DNA from: an uncultured Clostridium sp.
Lineage (GTDB): Bacteria; Bacillota; Clostridia; TANB77; CAG-508
Assembly (NCBI GenBank): GCA_946411515.1
Contig: CAMKEH010000001.1
Coordinates: 162,087 to 226,086 of the forward strand
Direction of reading: 5' to 3'
Length of the DNA: 64,000 bases
Below, one piece after another: positions 40,640 through 50,269 of the stretch. The number at the start of each line of letters is the position of its first letter. Position 1 is the first letter of the stretch. The translations under genes were made by a program, and so were the position numbers. Below the pieces are notes generated by a model. That model searched no databases and was not told the DNA's origin. It saw only the letters and a program-made list of their open reading frames with translations.

Positions 40640-41401
40640 ATGAAAAAAGAAGATATAATAAATAATAAAAACGATGCAATTAAAATATTGAATAATTATT
40701 TAGATACTTGTATTTCATCAGATACAAAGCATTTGAAAAAAGCAAATTTAGTTTCATATTGGTTAAAGGACTATATAAAATATATAGAATCTGAAGAATC
40801 TTTTGATAGTGCAAAACTAAAAAAATATAATCGAGGAGATATTATAAAAGTTAATCTAGGTTTTAATATTGGTAATGAAGAAGGCGGATTGCATTATTGT
40901 GTTGTTCTAGATAGAGTAAATGCAAGAAAATATTCAACATTAACTGTCATCCCATTAACCTCACAAAAAGAAGGTAAAGGAATTCCAAATTCAGCAATAT
41001 TTCTTGGCACAGAAATATATGATAATTTATATTCCAAAAATAGTAGCCTAAAAGAAAATGCAAAGAAAAAATCTAAGAATTATTCAGATGAATTAAAAGC
41101 TATTCAAAATTTGCCTGAAAACAGTGAAAATGAAAAAATAATAAAAACTGTAAAACTTAATAATATAAACGAAAAGATACAACTATTAAATGTTGATATT
41201 GAATTAATAAACAAAATAGAAAAAGAAATTTCACAAATGAAGAATGGTAGTATTGCATTAGTCAATCAAATTACCACAATTAGTAAACAAAGAATATATA
41301 ATCCAAAGTCTGATATTGATGTATTATCAGGTATAAAGTTATCAAGCAATAGTCTTAATTTAATAGATGAAAAGGTAAAAAAACTTTTTACAAAAAATTG
41401 A
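40640..41401 (+). CDS. MazF/PemK-like toxin with extended ends
   Basis: A 253-residue protein containing a split PemK/MazF fold: KYNRGDIIKVNLGFNIGNEEGGLHYCVVLD and STLTVIPLTS, then a helical insert of about 70 residues, and the closing strand GSIALVNQITTISKQRI. MazF proteins are mRNA-cleaving ribonucleases. An N-terminal helical extension of about 60 residues precedes the domain. No antitoxin gene is adjacent. Its last codons lie within the first of three 26-bp tandem repeats. Confidence 0.8.
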   Translation: MKKEDIINNKNDAIKILNNYLDTCISSDTKHLKKANLVSYWLKDYIKYIESEESFDSAKLKKYNRGDIIKVNLGFNIGNEEGGLHYCVVLDRVNARKYSTLTVIPLTSQKEGKGIPNSAIFLGTEIYDNLYSKNSSLKENAKKKSKNYSDELKAIQNLPENSENEKIIKTVKLNNINEKIQLLNVDIELINKIEKEISQMKNGSIALVNQITTISKQRIYNPKSDIDVLSGIKLSSNSLNLIDEKVKKLFTKN

Positions 41402-41457
41402 ATACAAAACTTTTTACAAAAAATTGAATACAAAACTTTTTACAAAAAATTGAATAC
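41380..41457 (+). repeat. Three perfect 26-bp tandem repeats
   Basis: The unit AAAACTTTTTACAAAAAATT + GAATAC occurs three times without change. The stop codon of the MazF-like gene lies in the first unit, so the repeat grew from the gene's 3' end. The GAATAC end recurs twice more as TTTAGAATACG at about 41498 and 41547. Confidence 0.95.
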
Positions 41458-41637
41458 TTTTATTGACTTGGAGGCATATTATATAGTATAATGTATTTAG
41501 AATACGTTAGCTGAACGATACTTTTGTATTTGCATCAGCAAAATTTAGAATACGTTTGTATCTCACAGAAATGTGAGATACTTTTTTGTACCTAATATTG
41601 CAGAATAGGTACATTTTTTACGAAAGAAGGTGAATTT
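41458..41637 (+). promoter_or_regulatory. Promoter and structured leader of the 41638 operon
   Basis: A promoter TTGACT with TATAAT follows the tandem repeats. The leader contains a repeat of TTTAGAATACG, then a hairpin GTATCTCAC-agaaat-GTGAGATAC with TTTTTT, and a second one GTACCTA / TAGGTAC with ATTTTTT, before AGAAGGTG and the start. Two terminator-like hairpins in a row suggest attenuation. Confidence 0.6.
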
Positions 41638-42135
41638 ATGCAAGCAAACAATTTAAAAGGTTTATGGATACCTTATGAAATCTTAACAAGCGAAAAGCTT
41701 AGTGACAAAGAAAAATATATTTATTCTTTAATTTTATTTTATAGTAAAAATAATGGTTATTGTACTATTACAAACAAATATATAGGAATTATAGTAAATT
41801 TATCTGATACAAGAGTTTCTAAATTAATTAGTAGTTTATCTAAAAAGAATTATGTACAAGTAATTACAAATTTTCAAGATCCTTGTAGACAAATAATAAA
41901 TAGAAAAATTATTCCACTAATTAAATTTGATAATATAACAAATTCAAAATCAACTACTTATATAGACAAAAATAACAATAGTAGTAGTCAAAAAGATAAT
42001 AATACTATTGCCACAAATGACGAGTATATAAATAATAATAAATATAATAACTATAAAAGCAATTCTGGTAACAACAAAAGAACATATAAACCAAAAGATT
42101 TAGACTATTTATATGCTAATGATTTTAATTTTTAA
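41638..42135 (+). CDS. Winged-helix replication-type protein
   Basis: A 165-residue protein. Residues 5-85 are a winged helix: GLWIPYEILTSEKLSDKEKYIYSLILFYSK, then CTITNKYIGIIVNLSDTRVSKLISSLSKKNYVQV. The pattern is that of N-terminal domains of plasmid and phage replisome organizers. The remainder is low complexity, rich in Asn/Ser/Lys, ending in YLYANDFNF. Probably DNA binding within the element's maintenance module. The following gene starts 15 bases after it. Confidence 0.65.
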   Translation: MQANNLKGLWIPYEILTSEKLSDKEKYIYSLILFYSKNNGYCTITNKYIGIIVNLSDTRVSKLISSLSKKNYVQVITNFQDPCRQIINRKIIPLIKFDNITNSKSTTYIDKNNNSSSQKDNNTIATNDEYINNNKYNNYKSNSGNNKRTYKPKDLDYLYANDFNF

Positions 42136-42150
42136 CAAGGAGATGATTAC

Positions 42151-42753
42151 ATGTTGATTACAGATGAACTAAGTAATTCATTACAAAATTTAAATAATGC
42201 ATTAAACAATGTTCTAAATTATTCTAATACCCATATAGATGATATTAAATTTGAAAGATTTTTACATACATTAGAAAAGAATAGATTTGAAATATATGAA
42301 CAAGTAAAATTTCTAAATAACACTATTTTAGATAATAAAATACACTGTTTAAACGATGAATATAAAGCAAATTTAAAAGATAATGTTTTATCTATATATA
42401 TACCAGAAAAACTCCCTAATCTTATAAATAAATCTTCATATGTAAATAAGCAAATAATTTTAAATATTGCTGAAGTAACTAAACCATATAAAGAATTATT
42501 TTATGATAAATTTGTAATTGTTATTATAAAAATTTATGATAAACAAAAAATATGGGATGTGGATAATAAAACTGTTAAACCTATTCAAGATGGTCTAGTA
42601 CATGGAGGAATTATTAAAGATGATAATTTATTTAATTGTTGTTATATGGTTCAAGGTTTTTATTCTGATACTCCCCACATTAAAGTATCAGTTTTAGAAG
42701 CTAATGATATTTTAGATTTTATTGATTTTAAATTACCAAATATATCCAAATAA
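42151..42753 (+). CDS. RusA-like protein of the element
   Basis: A 200-residue protein, probably in operon with the preceding gene (start behind AAGGAG). The C-terminal half reads WDVDNKTVKPIQDGLVHGGIIKDDNL, which resembles the D-x-D-N..K...D.L...DD pattern of RusA-type Holliday junction resolvases. The N-terminal 80 residues are helical. Assignment to that fold is by motif only. Confidence 0.55.
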   Translation: MLITDELSNSLQNLNNALNNVLNYSNTHIDDIKFERFLHTLEKNRFEIYEQVKFLNNTILDNKIHCLNDEYKANLKDNVLSIYIPEKLPNLINKSSYVNKQIILNIAEVTKPYKELFYDKFVIVIIKIYDKQKIWDVDNKTVKPIQDGLVHGGIIKDDNLFNCCYMVQGFYSDTPHIKVSVLEANDILDFIDFKLPNISK

Positions 42754-42802
42754 CTATAGCAAAATTTTTATGTTTTTTTAATTCATTTTTTTGCTATAGT
42801 TA
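42752..42802 (+). terminator. Terminator after the 42151 gene
   Basis: AACTATAGCAAAA and TTTTGCTATAGTT pair around an AT-rich loop, followed by ATTTTTG. Confidence 0.8.
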
Positions 42803-42865
42803 TTTTTGATTTAATACTTATTTTTAAGCATTTGTGCTAAATTTATTTTTAGAAATTTGTGAGTA

Positions 42866-42904
42866 ATAGAGGTATCATATACGCATTACATATGATACCT
42901 CTAT
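42866..42904. repeat. 15-bp perfect inverted repeat
   Basis: ATAGAGGTATCATAT and ATATGATACCTCTAT are separated by 9 bases. It lies 80 bases before the replication-relaxation gene. No T run follows, so it is more likely a protein-binding or origin structure than a terminator. Confidence 0.85.
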
Positions 42905-42983
42905 AGAAAAGATGATAGCAATATAAAATAAGCAATAAACATTATGCAATTATTATTTATAAATAATGGAGGTTCAATCACAC

Positions 42984-43949
42984 ATGAAAAAAGGATTAAT
43001 ATTACAAGAAAGAGATATAGAATTATTAATTTTTTTATCTCAATATAAAACCATAACATTAGATAATACAAAATACATATTTGAAACAAAAACATATCAA
43101 GAAAAAAGAATTTGTAAATTAGTACAAGAAAACTATATAAAAAGATTACCACATCGAGAAATATCTCTTGGTAGAAAAGGTATTGAATATTTAGTTGCAA
43201 CAGGAATAAATATAAAAGAACATTGCAGAAGTTCCAATAATTTAGAAAGATTAAAAATAATAAGTGACATTGCAGCATTTACTACAATAAACCATAATTC
43301 TTCATTTATACCTAGTTGGACTTTTAAAAGTAAAGATACACCCACAAATGATTCCAGAAGATATCTAGGTCAACTATGCTTTATGCGTGAATTTTATAAT
43401 GTATATTCATTTTATGAAGGAAAAAATGATAAATATATAACTTCAATTTCTTATGATTTGAAGAAACAACAAGATATTTTGAATTCTATAATTTTTACAA
43501 CAGATATGGATAAAATACTATATCATAAAAAGAAATTAAACTTTAATAATAGCCATTTATATGTTATTGAATATAATGAGTTTAATAAAAAAATATTTAG
43601 AAATTATGAAAAAATTAAAACTTGTATTTTTAGCGATTTATCTAAAGAGCATAAAGTTGAATATATTGATTTTAGACATATGGATTATCTTATAGATGAC
43701 AAATTATACTTTAAACTAATACTTTTTTGGGATATAAATCAAATACAATATTTACATTATTTTTTTGAAGAGAACCCTTCTTTAAAAACTAATTACTATT
43801 TAATCTGTTTTAAAGAATTTGAAAAGTATTTACAAGATTTTGCAAGTAACTGCAAGTCTATTTTTATTGATAAATCTACAATTGAGGAATATTTAGAGAA
43901 AGAGTATGTTGAATATAATGGGATAAGAGTAGATTATCCAACATATTAG
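42984..43949 (+). CDS. Replication-relaxation family protein
   Basis: A 321-residue protein starting at 42984, the ATG behind GGAGG. The N-terminal winged helix (GLILQERDIELLIFLSQYKTITLDNTKYIF, then RRICKLVQENYIKRLPHR-like, GRKGIEYLVA) matches replication-relaxation (PF13814-type) proteins found on plasmids and integrative elements. The C-terminal half is an unassigned alpha/beta domain. It probably handles nicked or replicating DNA of the element. Confidence 0.7.
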   Translation: MKKGLILQERDIELLIFLSQYKTITLDNTKYIFETKTYQEKRICKLVQENYIKRLPHREISLGRKGIEYLVATGINIKEHCRSSNNLERLKIISDIAAFTTINHNSSFIPSWTFKSKDTPTNDSRRYLGQLCFMREFYNVYSFYEGKNDKYITSISYDLKKQQDILNSIIFTTDMDKILYHKKKLNFNNSHLYVIEYNEFNKKIFRNYEKIKTCIFSDLSKEHKVEYIDFRHMDYLIDDKLYFKLILFWDINQIQYLHYFFEENPSLKTNYYLICFKEFEKYLQDFASNCKSIFIDKSTIEEYLEKEYVEYNGIRVDYPTY

Positions 43950-43968
43950 TTTAAAGAATTAAAGCCTT

Positions 43969-44003
43969 GCTAAAGATTTTTTATCTTTATTGCAAGGCTT
44001 TAA
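43969..44003. terminator. Bidirectional terminator between 42984 and the surface operon
   Basis: TTAAAGCCTTGC and GCAAGGCTTTAA flank a T/A-rich loop. Genes converge here from both sides. Confidence 0.85.
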
Positions 44004-44018
44004 TATTTGCTATATCAA

Positions 44019-45309
44019 TTAGTTTATTTTTCTTTTCTTATTATAAACAATTGCCATTATTATTAATAGAAAAATAACAACAAATATGATTATTCCTTTA
44101 CCTGTTGCAGGCAATATTTTATTTGCAATTGTATTATCTTTACCACTTATATTAGTATCATCTTCTTTTTTAGGTGTAGAATTATCATTAACTTTAACTT
44201 TTATAGTTTTGTTTATAGTCTCTTTTCCATCTGCAGTTGATATTGAACAGATTATATTAGTTGTTCCAGATTTAAGTGCTGTTGCAGTTATTTCATTATC
44301 TGACAATTTATTTATCTTAACAATAGAATTATCTTCTGCCTTCCATTCATATTTATAATATGTATTATAATCATATCCTTCTGGATATTCTACAGCATAT
44401 GAACCTAATTGACTAATTCCTGCATATAATTTTTCACTTGTATCTCCAACTTTCAAATTTAAATATGATTTATTGATTATAGGAAATTCATAAGTTGTTT
44501 CAAATCCATCTGTATAAATAAAATATGTTCTTTCAAACTCAAAATCCATATTATTATATGTATATTTATATTTAACAGTCAATTCTCCTTCTTCTTTTGC
44601 AGTTATAATATTATTTTCTATTGAAACAATATTAGGATCTGAAACTTCAACTTTTATTTCACTTGAATCTATCCTTTCATTTTCAAATTGTTCTGTTTCA
44701 TTATTCCATAAATAAAATGTTTCATTAACAATACTACCTTTTTTTATCATTGAAGGATTTGGCCCGAATCATTTGAAGTGGTGCAAATATATAATTGCTA
44801 GAATTGTTGTTTATTTCTTCATCTGTTTCCTTTGCAAATACAACTAAACGTGATGTACTGTCATCTGTTGATGTAGATAATGTTATTTCCCTTTTTCCAT
44901 TTGTATCTCTATTATAAAAAGAAGTGTCTTCTGGATTTAGTGTTTCTATATTATATATTTTATAATTAACTATATTATCTTCATTGTCTGTAATTTTAAT
45001 GTAATCTCCATTTGTTAATTGTGACAAATTAGAAAAAAATCTTCCATCTTTTAAATTATGACCAATAATAACGGTATTTCCAACCTTATTTATACCTGTA
45101 CCATATAAGAAAGCAACAGATTCCTGTAAAGAAGCTTTAGTTACCTTTTCTAGTATCGGAATATCAAGAGATATTTTTGGTATTTCAATATTTCCAACCA
45201 CATTAAATCCATGATATGTACTTTCTAATGCATATACATTTATTGTTGATACTAATAATACAAAAATAAATAATAAATAAATAATAATACTTTTTGATAA
45301 TTTTTTCAT
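44019..45309 (-). CDS. Pseudo-sortase fused to LPxTG wall anchor, CGG +1 shift at 44766
   Basis: A signal peptide (residues 1-28) leads into a sortase fold (about 35-165): GNIEIPKISLDIPILEK, VIIGHNLKDGRFFSNLSQL with the catalytic histidine, and TLSTSTDDSTSRLVVFAKE. In the last motif the catalytic cysteine of TLxTC is serine (codon TCA), while His and Arg remain. The zero frame ends after QMI at CGG (44766-44764); the +1 frame gives QMI-G-PNPSMIKKGSIVNETF and continues through two Ig-like (Big-type) segments to LPATG, a membrane helix and KKRK. Product 429 residues. A sortase-like domain carried as a wall-anchored, probably non-transpeptidase protein is unusual. Confidence 0.82.
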
Positions 45310-45311
45310 TT

Positions 45312-46364
45312 TTAACCTCTTTCCCCTATTTTTTTATATATTATTGTAACACATATAATATTAGATAAATAGATTATAATGTAACATACTATTTGCAAAT
45401 ATAAATTTTCTTTATAATTATTTAATATTTCAATATATCCTTCCGATTTTTCTTTATATATATTGATAGCTTCTTTTTTAGATATATTTCGTTTATTAAC
45501 ATTTTCTTTTAAACTTACAGTTCCTGTTTTATAAAACAACTCTGCCCATTTCCACACACCTTTTACTAATATATCATTAAAGCTTAACATATAATTATTT
45601 TCTTCTTCATAAATATTATTTTCTTGTACATTTAAATCTGGATTAAAATTCAACTCATAATATTCTTGTAAATTATTATGATAAACTGCAATAGATAATT
45701 TCAATGTTCTATCATCTACAACTCCCATATTTATAAAGATTAATACTATCTTTGTACTTAAAATTACTAATATTGTTATTATGCTTAAAATATATATTAA
45801 TTTTGAATTAATACTTACCTTAATTTTTGAATTTAATATTTCTTTATAAGCTAAAACTAACATAACAATTATAATATCAACTATTATTTTTTCATACACC
45901 ACAATTAGTACAAATTCAAAATAGTTAACCATCCACATAATCTTTAATTTCGAAAGTTCATATACTCCTTCTGAATATAATTTACTTATAACTAACAATA
46001 CTATTAGTGGAATAATATAATAAATTACAAAGCCTTTTATAAATTCAAATTTGATTTTTTGAAAGTCAATTTTGTCCATATATTTATATAAGATCATAAC
46101 TGCTAATACAACCGAGCAACAATATACAGGTTTTATAATAAAAACAGATAATATAGCACAACTAATTACTAAAATAATAATTATAATTCTTATTTTTTTT
46201 GTAATAAAATTTTCTTTTAGTTTAATGTTTAATAATATTATTGCCAAAATAGAAGTAACAATTAAAGAAGATAAAAAAGCAATCTGAATGTTTAAACCTA
46301 TTAGTTCAGTAAATAATATTATTATTAAAAAAGCTAGTCCAATAGTAAATCCCTTTTCTTTCAC
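45312..46364 (-). CDS. Multispanning membrane protein of unknown function
   Basis: A 350-residue protein with about eight or nine hydrophobic helices (residues 5-75, 80-95, 110-130, 145-175, 190-215, 325-345) and a large extracytoplasmic loop of about 100 residues (LKLSIAVYHNNLQEYYELNF to YKENLYL). No family recognised. It ends 2 bases before the pseudo-sortase gene starts, so the two form an operon and probably act together at the cell surface. Confidence 0.65.
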   Translation of the reverse strand: MKEKGFTIGLAFLIIILFTELIGLNIQIAFLSSLIVTSILAIILLNIKLKENFITKKIRIIIIILVISCAILSVFIIKPVYCCSVVLAVMILYKYMDKIDFQKIKFEFIKGFVIYYIIPLIVLLVISKLYSEGVYELSKLKIMWMVNYFEFVLIVVYEKIIVDIIIVMLVLAYKEILNSKIKVSINSKLIYILSIITILVILSTKIVLIFINMGVVDDRTLKLSIAVYHNNLQEYYELNFNPDLNVQENNIYEEENNYMLSFNDILVKGVWKWAELFYKTGTVSLKENVNKRNISKKEAINIYKEKSEGYIEILNNYKENLYLQIVCYIIIYLSNIICVTIIYKKIGERG

Positions 46365-46496
46365 TTTTCAACTCCTATATATTAAACCCTTAATTCTATA
46401 GTAGCACAATATATTAAATACTTCAATCACAAAATATTTACATTTATGTTACATTTATATTACATTTTCATTTCGTAGTCAAGCATTTTATATTAA

Positions 46497-47477
46497 TTAA
46501 ATTTTTGCTATCCATGCCATAAACTCCTCTTTTGTTATTTCTTTTAACTTATATGCATTTTTCTTGTCTTTTCCTTGATGTTTAAATAAATCATATTCTA
46601 TTTCATACTTTCCACCTTTTGATTTAGCCAATGCTTGTTTTCTTTTATATACTTTTCTATATAAATTATAAGCTTCATCTTTTTCAAGATTCTTTATAAA
46701 TACTTTACTTGCACCTATTTCTCTACATGTTTTATTATCTTCATAAACATTATCACAGTAAATAACTGATGAATTGCTTGTAATAAAATACTTTCTACAA
46801 TTTTTACACTTTTTTAGATATGTTTTTTCTTGTAATATCCAATATAATTCTATAAATAATAAGTTATAGAAATTATCTATTTCATAAACTTCTCTTATCT
46901 CATATTTGTTATTCTTTTTATTTTTTATTTCTTTAATTAATTCTTTATCTGTCATTTTAGCTGAAGATTTATTGATTTTTATAGTTTTATTAAATTGATT
47001 ATGTTTTAAAATTGAGTACTTTTCTATATCCTGTATATTAATAAATATCTGTAGCTTTTCTATTGGGCTTAATTCTTTTAATTCTTCTTTTTCACTAAAT
47101 AGACAATATTCCAATATTTCAATTATTTGCTTTTTATAATCCTCAAAATTCTTTTTGTATTTATTATAAAACTTTTCCATTGTGTTTTCTAAATCTGCTC
47201 TTTCATTTGGATTAATAGTAAAAATTTCTTGTCTCTCTTTTTCTGTTAATAATGTTTGAAATCCATAAAATTTAAATATAAAATAAGATATTTCTTTTAA
47301 ATCATTTAGTATAAAATTAAGAATCAAATCACCTATTTTATTAGATTGTTCAAATACCCTTGTAATATATTTATAATTTCCTTTTTTATCTACTTCATAA
47401 TCCAACATAGGCACTTTTATTTGTTCTTCTTTTGATTCATTATTTAGATATACTTCTATACTATTTTTAAACTTCAT
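46497..47477 (-). CDS. DUF6076-like zinc-ribbon protein
   Basis: A 326-residue protein. The C-terminal part has a zinc site CKNCRKYFITSNSSVIYCDN, further C in TCREIGA, then a conserved YNLYRKVYKRKQALAKS and a C-terminal EEFMAWI, a pattern common in proteins of Clostridia annotated as DUF6076 or CGNR-like. The N-terminal two thirds are helical. Function is unknown. Divergent from the regulator gene at 47694 across an operator-rich region. Confidence 0.6.
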   Translation of the reverse strand: MKFKNSIEVYLNNESKEEQIKVPMLDYEVDKKGNYKYITRVFEQSNKIGDLILNFILNDLKEISYFIFKFYGFQTLLTEKERQEIFTINPNERADLENTMEKFYNKYKKNFEDYKKQIIEILEYCLFSEKEELKELSPIEKLQIFINIQDIEKYSILKHNQFNKTIKINKSSAKMTDKELIKEIKNKKNNKYEIREVYEIDNFYNLLFIELYWILQEKTYLKKCKNCRKYFITSNSSVIYCDNVYEDNKTCREIGASKVFIKNLEKDEAYNLYRKVYKRKQALAKSKGGKYEIEYDLFKHQGKDKKNAYKLKEITKEEFMAWIAKI

Positions 47478-47519
47478 GTTTTCCCCCTATAAATTATTTA
47501 TACTTTTTAAATAAAATCT

Positions 47520-47605
47520 ATTGACAAGTTGGACAATTATGTGGTATATATTAAATTGTCATTAGACAATTGTATTGTTTGTTGCTTATTGTCATCATTA
47601 GTATA
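47520..47605. promoter_or_regulatory. Operator array between divergent genes
   Basis: Five copies of GACAA(T/G) or its complement lie within 85 bases: TTGACAAGTT, GGACAATT, AATTGTC-atta-GACAATT (perfect 7-bp dyad), and TATTGTCATC. They lie between the DUF6076-like gene and the HTH regulator, over both putative promoters. Confidence 0.65.
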
Positions 47606-47693
47606 TCTTATATAAACACTTTTTTCAAGTCTTTATATAAAAATATTTATATTTTAAAACTGTTAGCAGATTTTTGCATTATGAATTTAGGAG

Positions 47694-48131
47694 TTGATTC
47701 ACCTGAGAAATACTGATTTAGAACGAAATAATTTGATTTATAATCTATACTTTTCTGATAAATTAAATTTAACAGAAATTAGTAAAAAAGTTGATTTATC
47801 AATTAGTCAAATAAGTAGAATTCTGTCTAAATCTCCCCTATATTTGCAAGAAAAAGCTGATAGAAAAGATAAAAATCGCATTAAACATATTGAACAAACA
47901 AAAGAATTAATAAAAAGAAAGCGCGATAAGAAAAAAGCTGAAGAAAAAGCAGTTTTAGATAAGTTACATTATCAAGCATCTATTGAATTATCTTCTTTTG
48001 CTCCATTATCTAATTTTGCTATAAGAAAAACCTGTTCAAGTGCTTATAATTATAATACCGATAAAAGAAGATTTGAATTAAAAGATGATGTTGCATATTC
48101 TACAGATATGCCATCAAAAATTAAATACTAA
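47694..48131 (+). CDS. Helix-turn-helix regulator of the element
   Basis: Up to 145 residues. The HTH NLIYNLYFSDKLNLTEISKKVDLSISQISRILSKSP resembles sigma-70 region 4 or resolvase-type HTH. A long basic helix follows (KRKRDKKKAEEKAVLDKL). The start is uncertain: TTG at 47694 touches the AGGAG site, and a CTG nine bases further fits the spacing better. It probably binds the operator array upstream. Confidence 0.6.
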   Translation: MIHLRNTDLERNNLIYNLYFSDKLNLTEISKKVDLSISQISRILSKSPLYLQEKADRKDKNRIKHIEQTKELIKRKRDKKKAEEKAVLDKLHYQASIELSSFAPLSNFAIRKTCSSAYNYNTDKRRFELKDDVAYSTDMPSKIKY

Positions 48132-48191
48132 TACTCAAATAGACTTATTTTTAATAGGTCTTTTATTTTATCAAGAATTGGAGGTGATACG

Positions 48192-48413
48192 ATGAATGAA
48201 GAATCAAATAATCCTTATAGTATAATGTTTACTGATTATCCTGACATTGTAAATATTAAACAAATGAGAAATATGCTTGGAGGAATTGGTATAACTCTTG
48301 CCTATAAATTACTTAAAGAAGGTAAAATAAAATATATAAAAATCGGAAGAGAATATAAAATTCCTAAAACATTTATCATTAATTATTTACTACAAGAAAA
48401 ATCTAACCTATAA
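48192..48413 (+). CDS. Excisionase-like HTH protein
   Basis: A 73-residue protein behind TTGGAGGTG. IVNIKQMRNMLGGIGITLAYKLLKEGKIKYIKIGREYKIPKTFIINYL is an excisionase/MerR-type HTH (HTH_17) with the wing sequence IKIGREYKIPK. Directly upstream of the integrase, the usual position for xis. Confidence 0.8.
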   Translation: MNEESNNPYSIMFTDYPDIVNIKQMRNMLGGIGITLAYKLLKEGKIKYIKIGREYKIPKTFIINYLLQEKSNL

Positions 48414-48563
48414 TGATGAGTTATAAAATAGAAAAGTTATTATAAGAACAACTGTGGGCTGAAAAATCTTCTCATTTTTTTATACAGCTCAACATATGTA
48501 TAATCTTATGATACAATAAAATAAACTATAGGTAAGTAAACTGTTATACAGGAAGGAGGAAAT

Positions 48564-50168
48564 TTGGTAACAGGAAGCTTACAAATAAAAGGATTAGTTT
48601 ATTACATTGTATTAAATGTATATCCTAATAATAAAAGAAATCAAAAGTGGATACCAACAACAGTTATTGCAAATGGTAAAAAAGTAAATCAAATAAAAGC
48701 TGAAAAACTACTATCAGATATTCGTATGATATATGATAAAGATTCTTATATAGATAATAAAAAGACAGCTGAACAACTTTTAGAACAAAAAAGAAATTAT
48801 AATAATAGTAATAGTTTTTCTAGGCAAAATCTGTTTAGTAAACAGGAAACTGAAAAATTAACTTTAACAAATGAAGCTCTATCAAGCGAAGAAGAACTAA
48901 TAATAACAAAATGTTTATCAAATTGGTATAATACCTCAAAAGAAACTATGATAGATTCTTTAATGAATATAATAAAAGAAAATCCTAATACCCATTTGAT
49001 TAGAAAAATTATTACAGATTTGGTTAATAAATTATCTGATGACCCAAGGGAACAAAGACTAAAAAAAATGGGCCATTATCGTAATATGTTATTTAGTGAT
49101 TACATTAAAGAATGGCTAAAATCTATAGAAAATAAAGTTTCCAAGAGCACATATAAAGGATATTACGACCATGTAAATGGTAGAATGATTCAATATTTTG
49201 AAACTGAAGAATTGCTTTTAAAAGATGTTACATTAGCTGATATTTATAACTATATAGAATATCTTTTTACAGAAGGATTAAAAACAAATACTATAAAACA
49301 TCATAGATCAATTCTGTCTTGTGTTTTTACAAGAGCAGTTGAGCAAGAATTATTTGAATATAATTTCATTAATAATTTAAAACCAATTAAATCTGACCAA
49401 TATATTGGAAATTTTTATAAGCATGAAGAATTATTGCATTTATTTGATGTAGTAAAAGAAACAACTATTAGATTAGAAGTAATTATTGCAGCAGTATATG
49501 GTTTAAGACGTGAAGAAGTTTTAGGTTTAAAATGGGATGCTATTGATTTTACAAGAAAAACAATTACTATAAAACATACTGTTCAAAGGTTTAAAATAAA
49601 TGGTAAAACACAATTTGTATTTAAAGACAAAACAAAATCGCAATCTTCATATCGTACTTTACCATTATTTGATTTTATAGAAGAATTATTAAAAGAATAT
49701 CAAAATATTAATGCAGAATATAAAAGATTATTTGGCAATACTTATTGTAATACATATAAAGATTACATTTGTTTAATGCCAAATGGAGAACTTATGAAAC
49801 CAGGATATTTAAGTCATACTTTTTCAAAAGTATTAGTAGATAACGAATTAAAACGAATTCGCTTACATGATTTAAGACATTCTTGTGCTACTTTACTAAT
49901 ACAAAATAAAGTTCCAGTTAAAGATATTCAAATATGGCTTGGACATTCTAATATTCAAACTACAATGATTTACACACATTTAGATGAATCAAATAAAGAA
50001 ATTTCTGCACAAGTATTAGTAGCTAAATTTCAGTATATTTTAACAAATTATAATGAAAACGAAATTTATGAGATGAAGAACGAAACTTTAAATAACATCT
50101 ACGAAGATATAGACAAAACAAATAATCTGAAAGAAATAGAAAAAGTTGTTGTAAACACTCAAAACTAA
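48564..50168 (+). CDS. Tyrosine integrase of the tRNA-Leu element
   Basis: A 534-residue site-specific recombinase starting at TTG behind GGAAGGAGG. An N-terminal arm-binding region, a helical insertion (about 110-165), a SAM-like core domain (FSDYIKEWLKSIENKVSKSTYKGY) and the catalytic domain: GLRREEVLGLKW (Arg), LHDLRHSCATLL (H-x-x-R), WLGHSNIQTTMIYTH with the tyrosine nucleophile. Its stop is 101 bases before the tRNA-Leu 3' end it uses as attachment site. Confidence 0.95.
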   Translation: MVTGSLQIKGLVYYIVLNVYPNNKRNQKWIPTTVIANGKKVNQIKAEKLLSDIRMIYDKDSYIDNKKTAEQLLEQKRNYNNSNSFSRQNLFSKQETEKLTLTNEALSSEEELIITKCLSNWYNTSKETMIDSLMNIIKENPNTHLIRKIITDLVNKLSDDPREQRLKKMGHYRNMLFSDYIKEWLKSIENKVSKSTYKGYYDHVNGRMIQYFETEELLLKDVTLADIYNYIEYLFTEGLKTNTIKHHRSILSCVFTRAVEQELFEYNFINNLKPIKSDQYIGNFYKHEELLHLFDVVKETTIRLEVIIAAVYGLRREEVLGLKWDAIDFTRKTITIKHTVQRFKINGKTQFVFKDKTKSQSSYRTLPLFDFIEELLKEYQNINAEYKRLFGNTYCNTYKDYICLMPNGELMKPGYLSHTFSKVLVDNELKRIRLHDLRHSCATLLIQNKVPVKDIQIWLGHSNIQTTMIYTHLDESNKEISAQVLVAKFQYILTNYNENEIYEMKNETLNNIYEDIDKTNNLKEIEKVVVNTQN

Positions 50169-50269
50169 CAACAACTCTTTAAAAGTGTTAGAAAATTTGA
50201 TTAGATTTGTTAGAAAGTAATCAAATTTTCTACATATTTAATATCTCATAAAAGCTTGAAAGCCTTATG

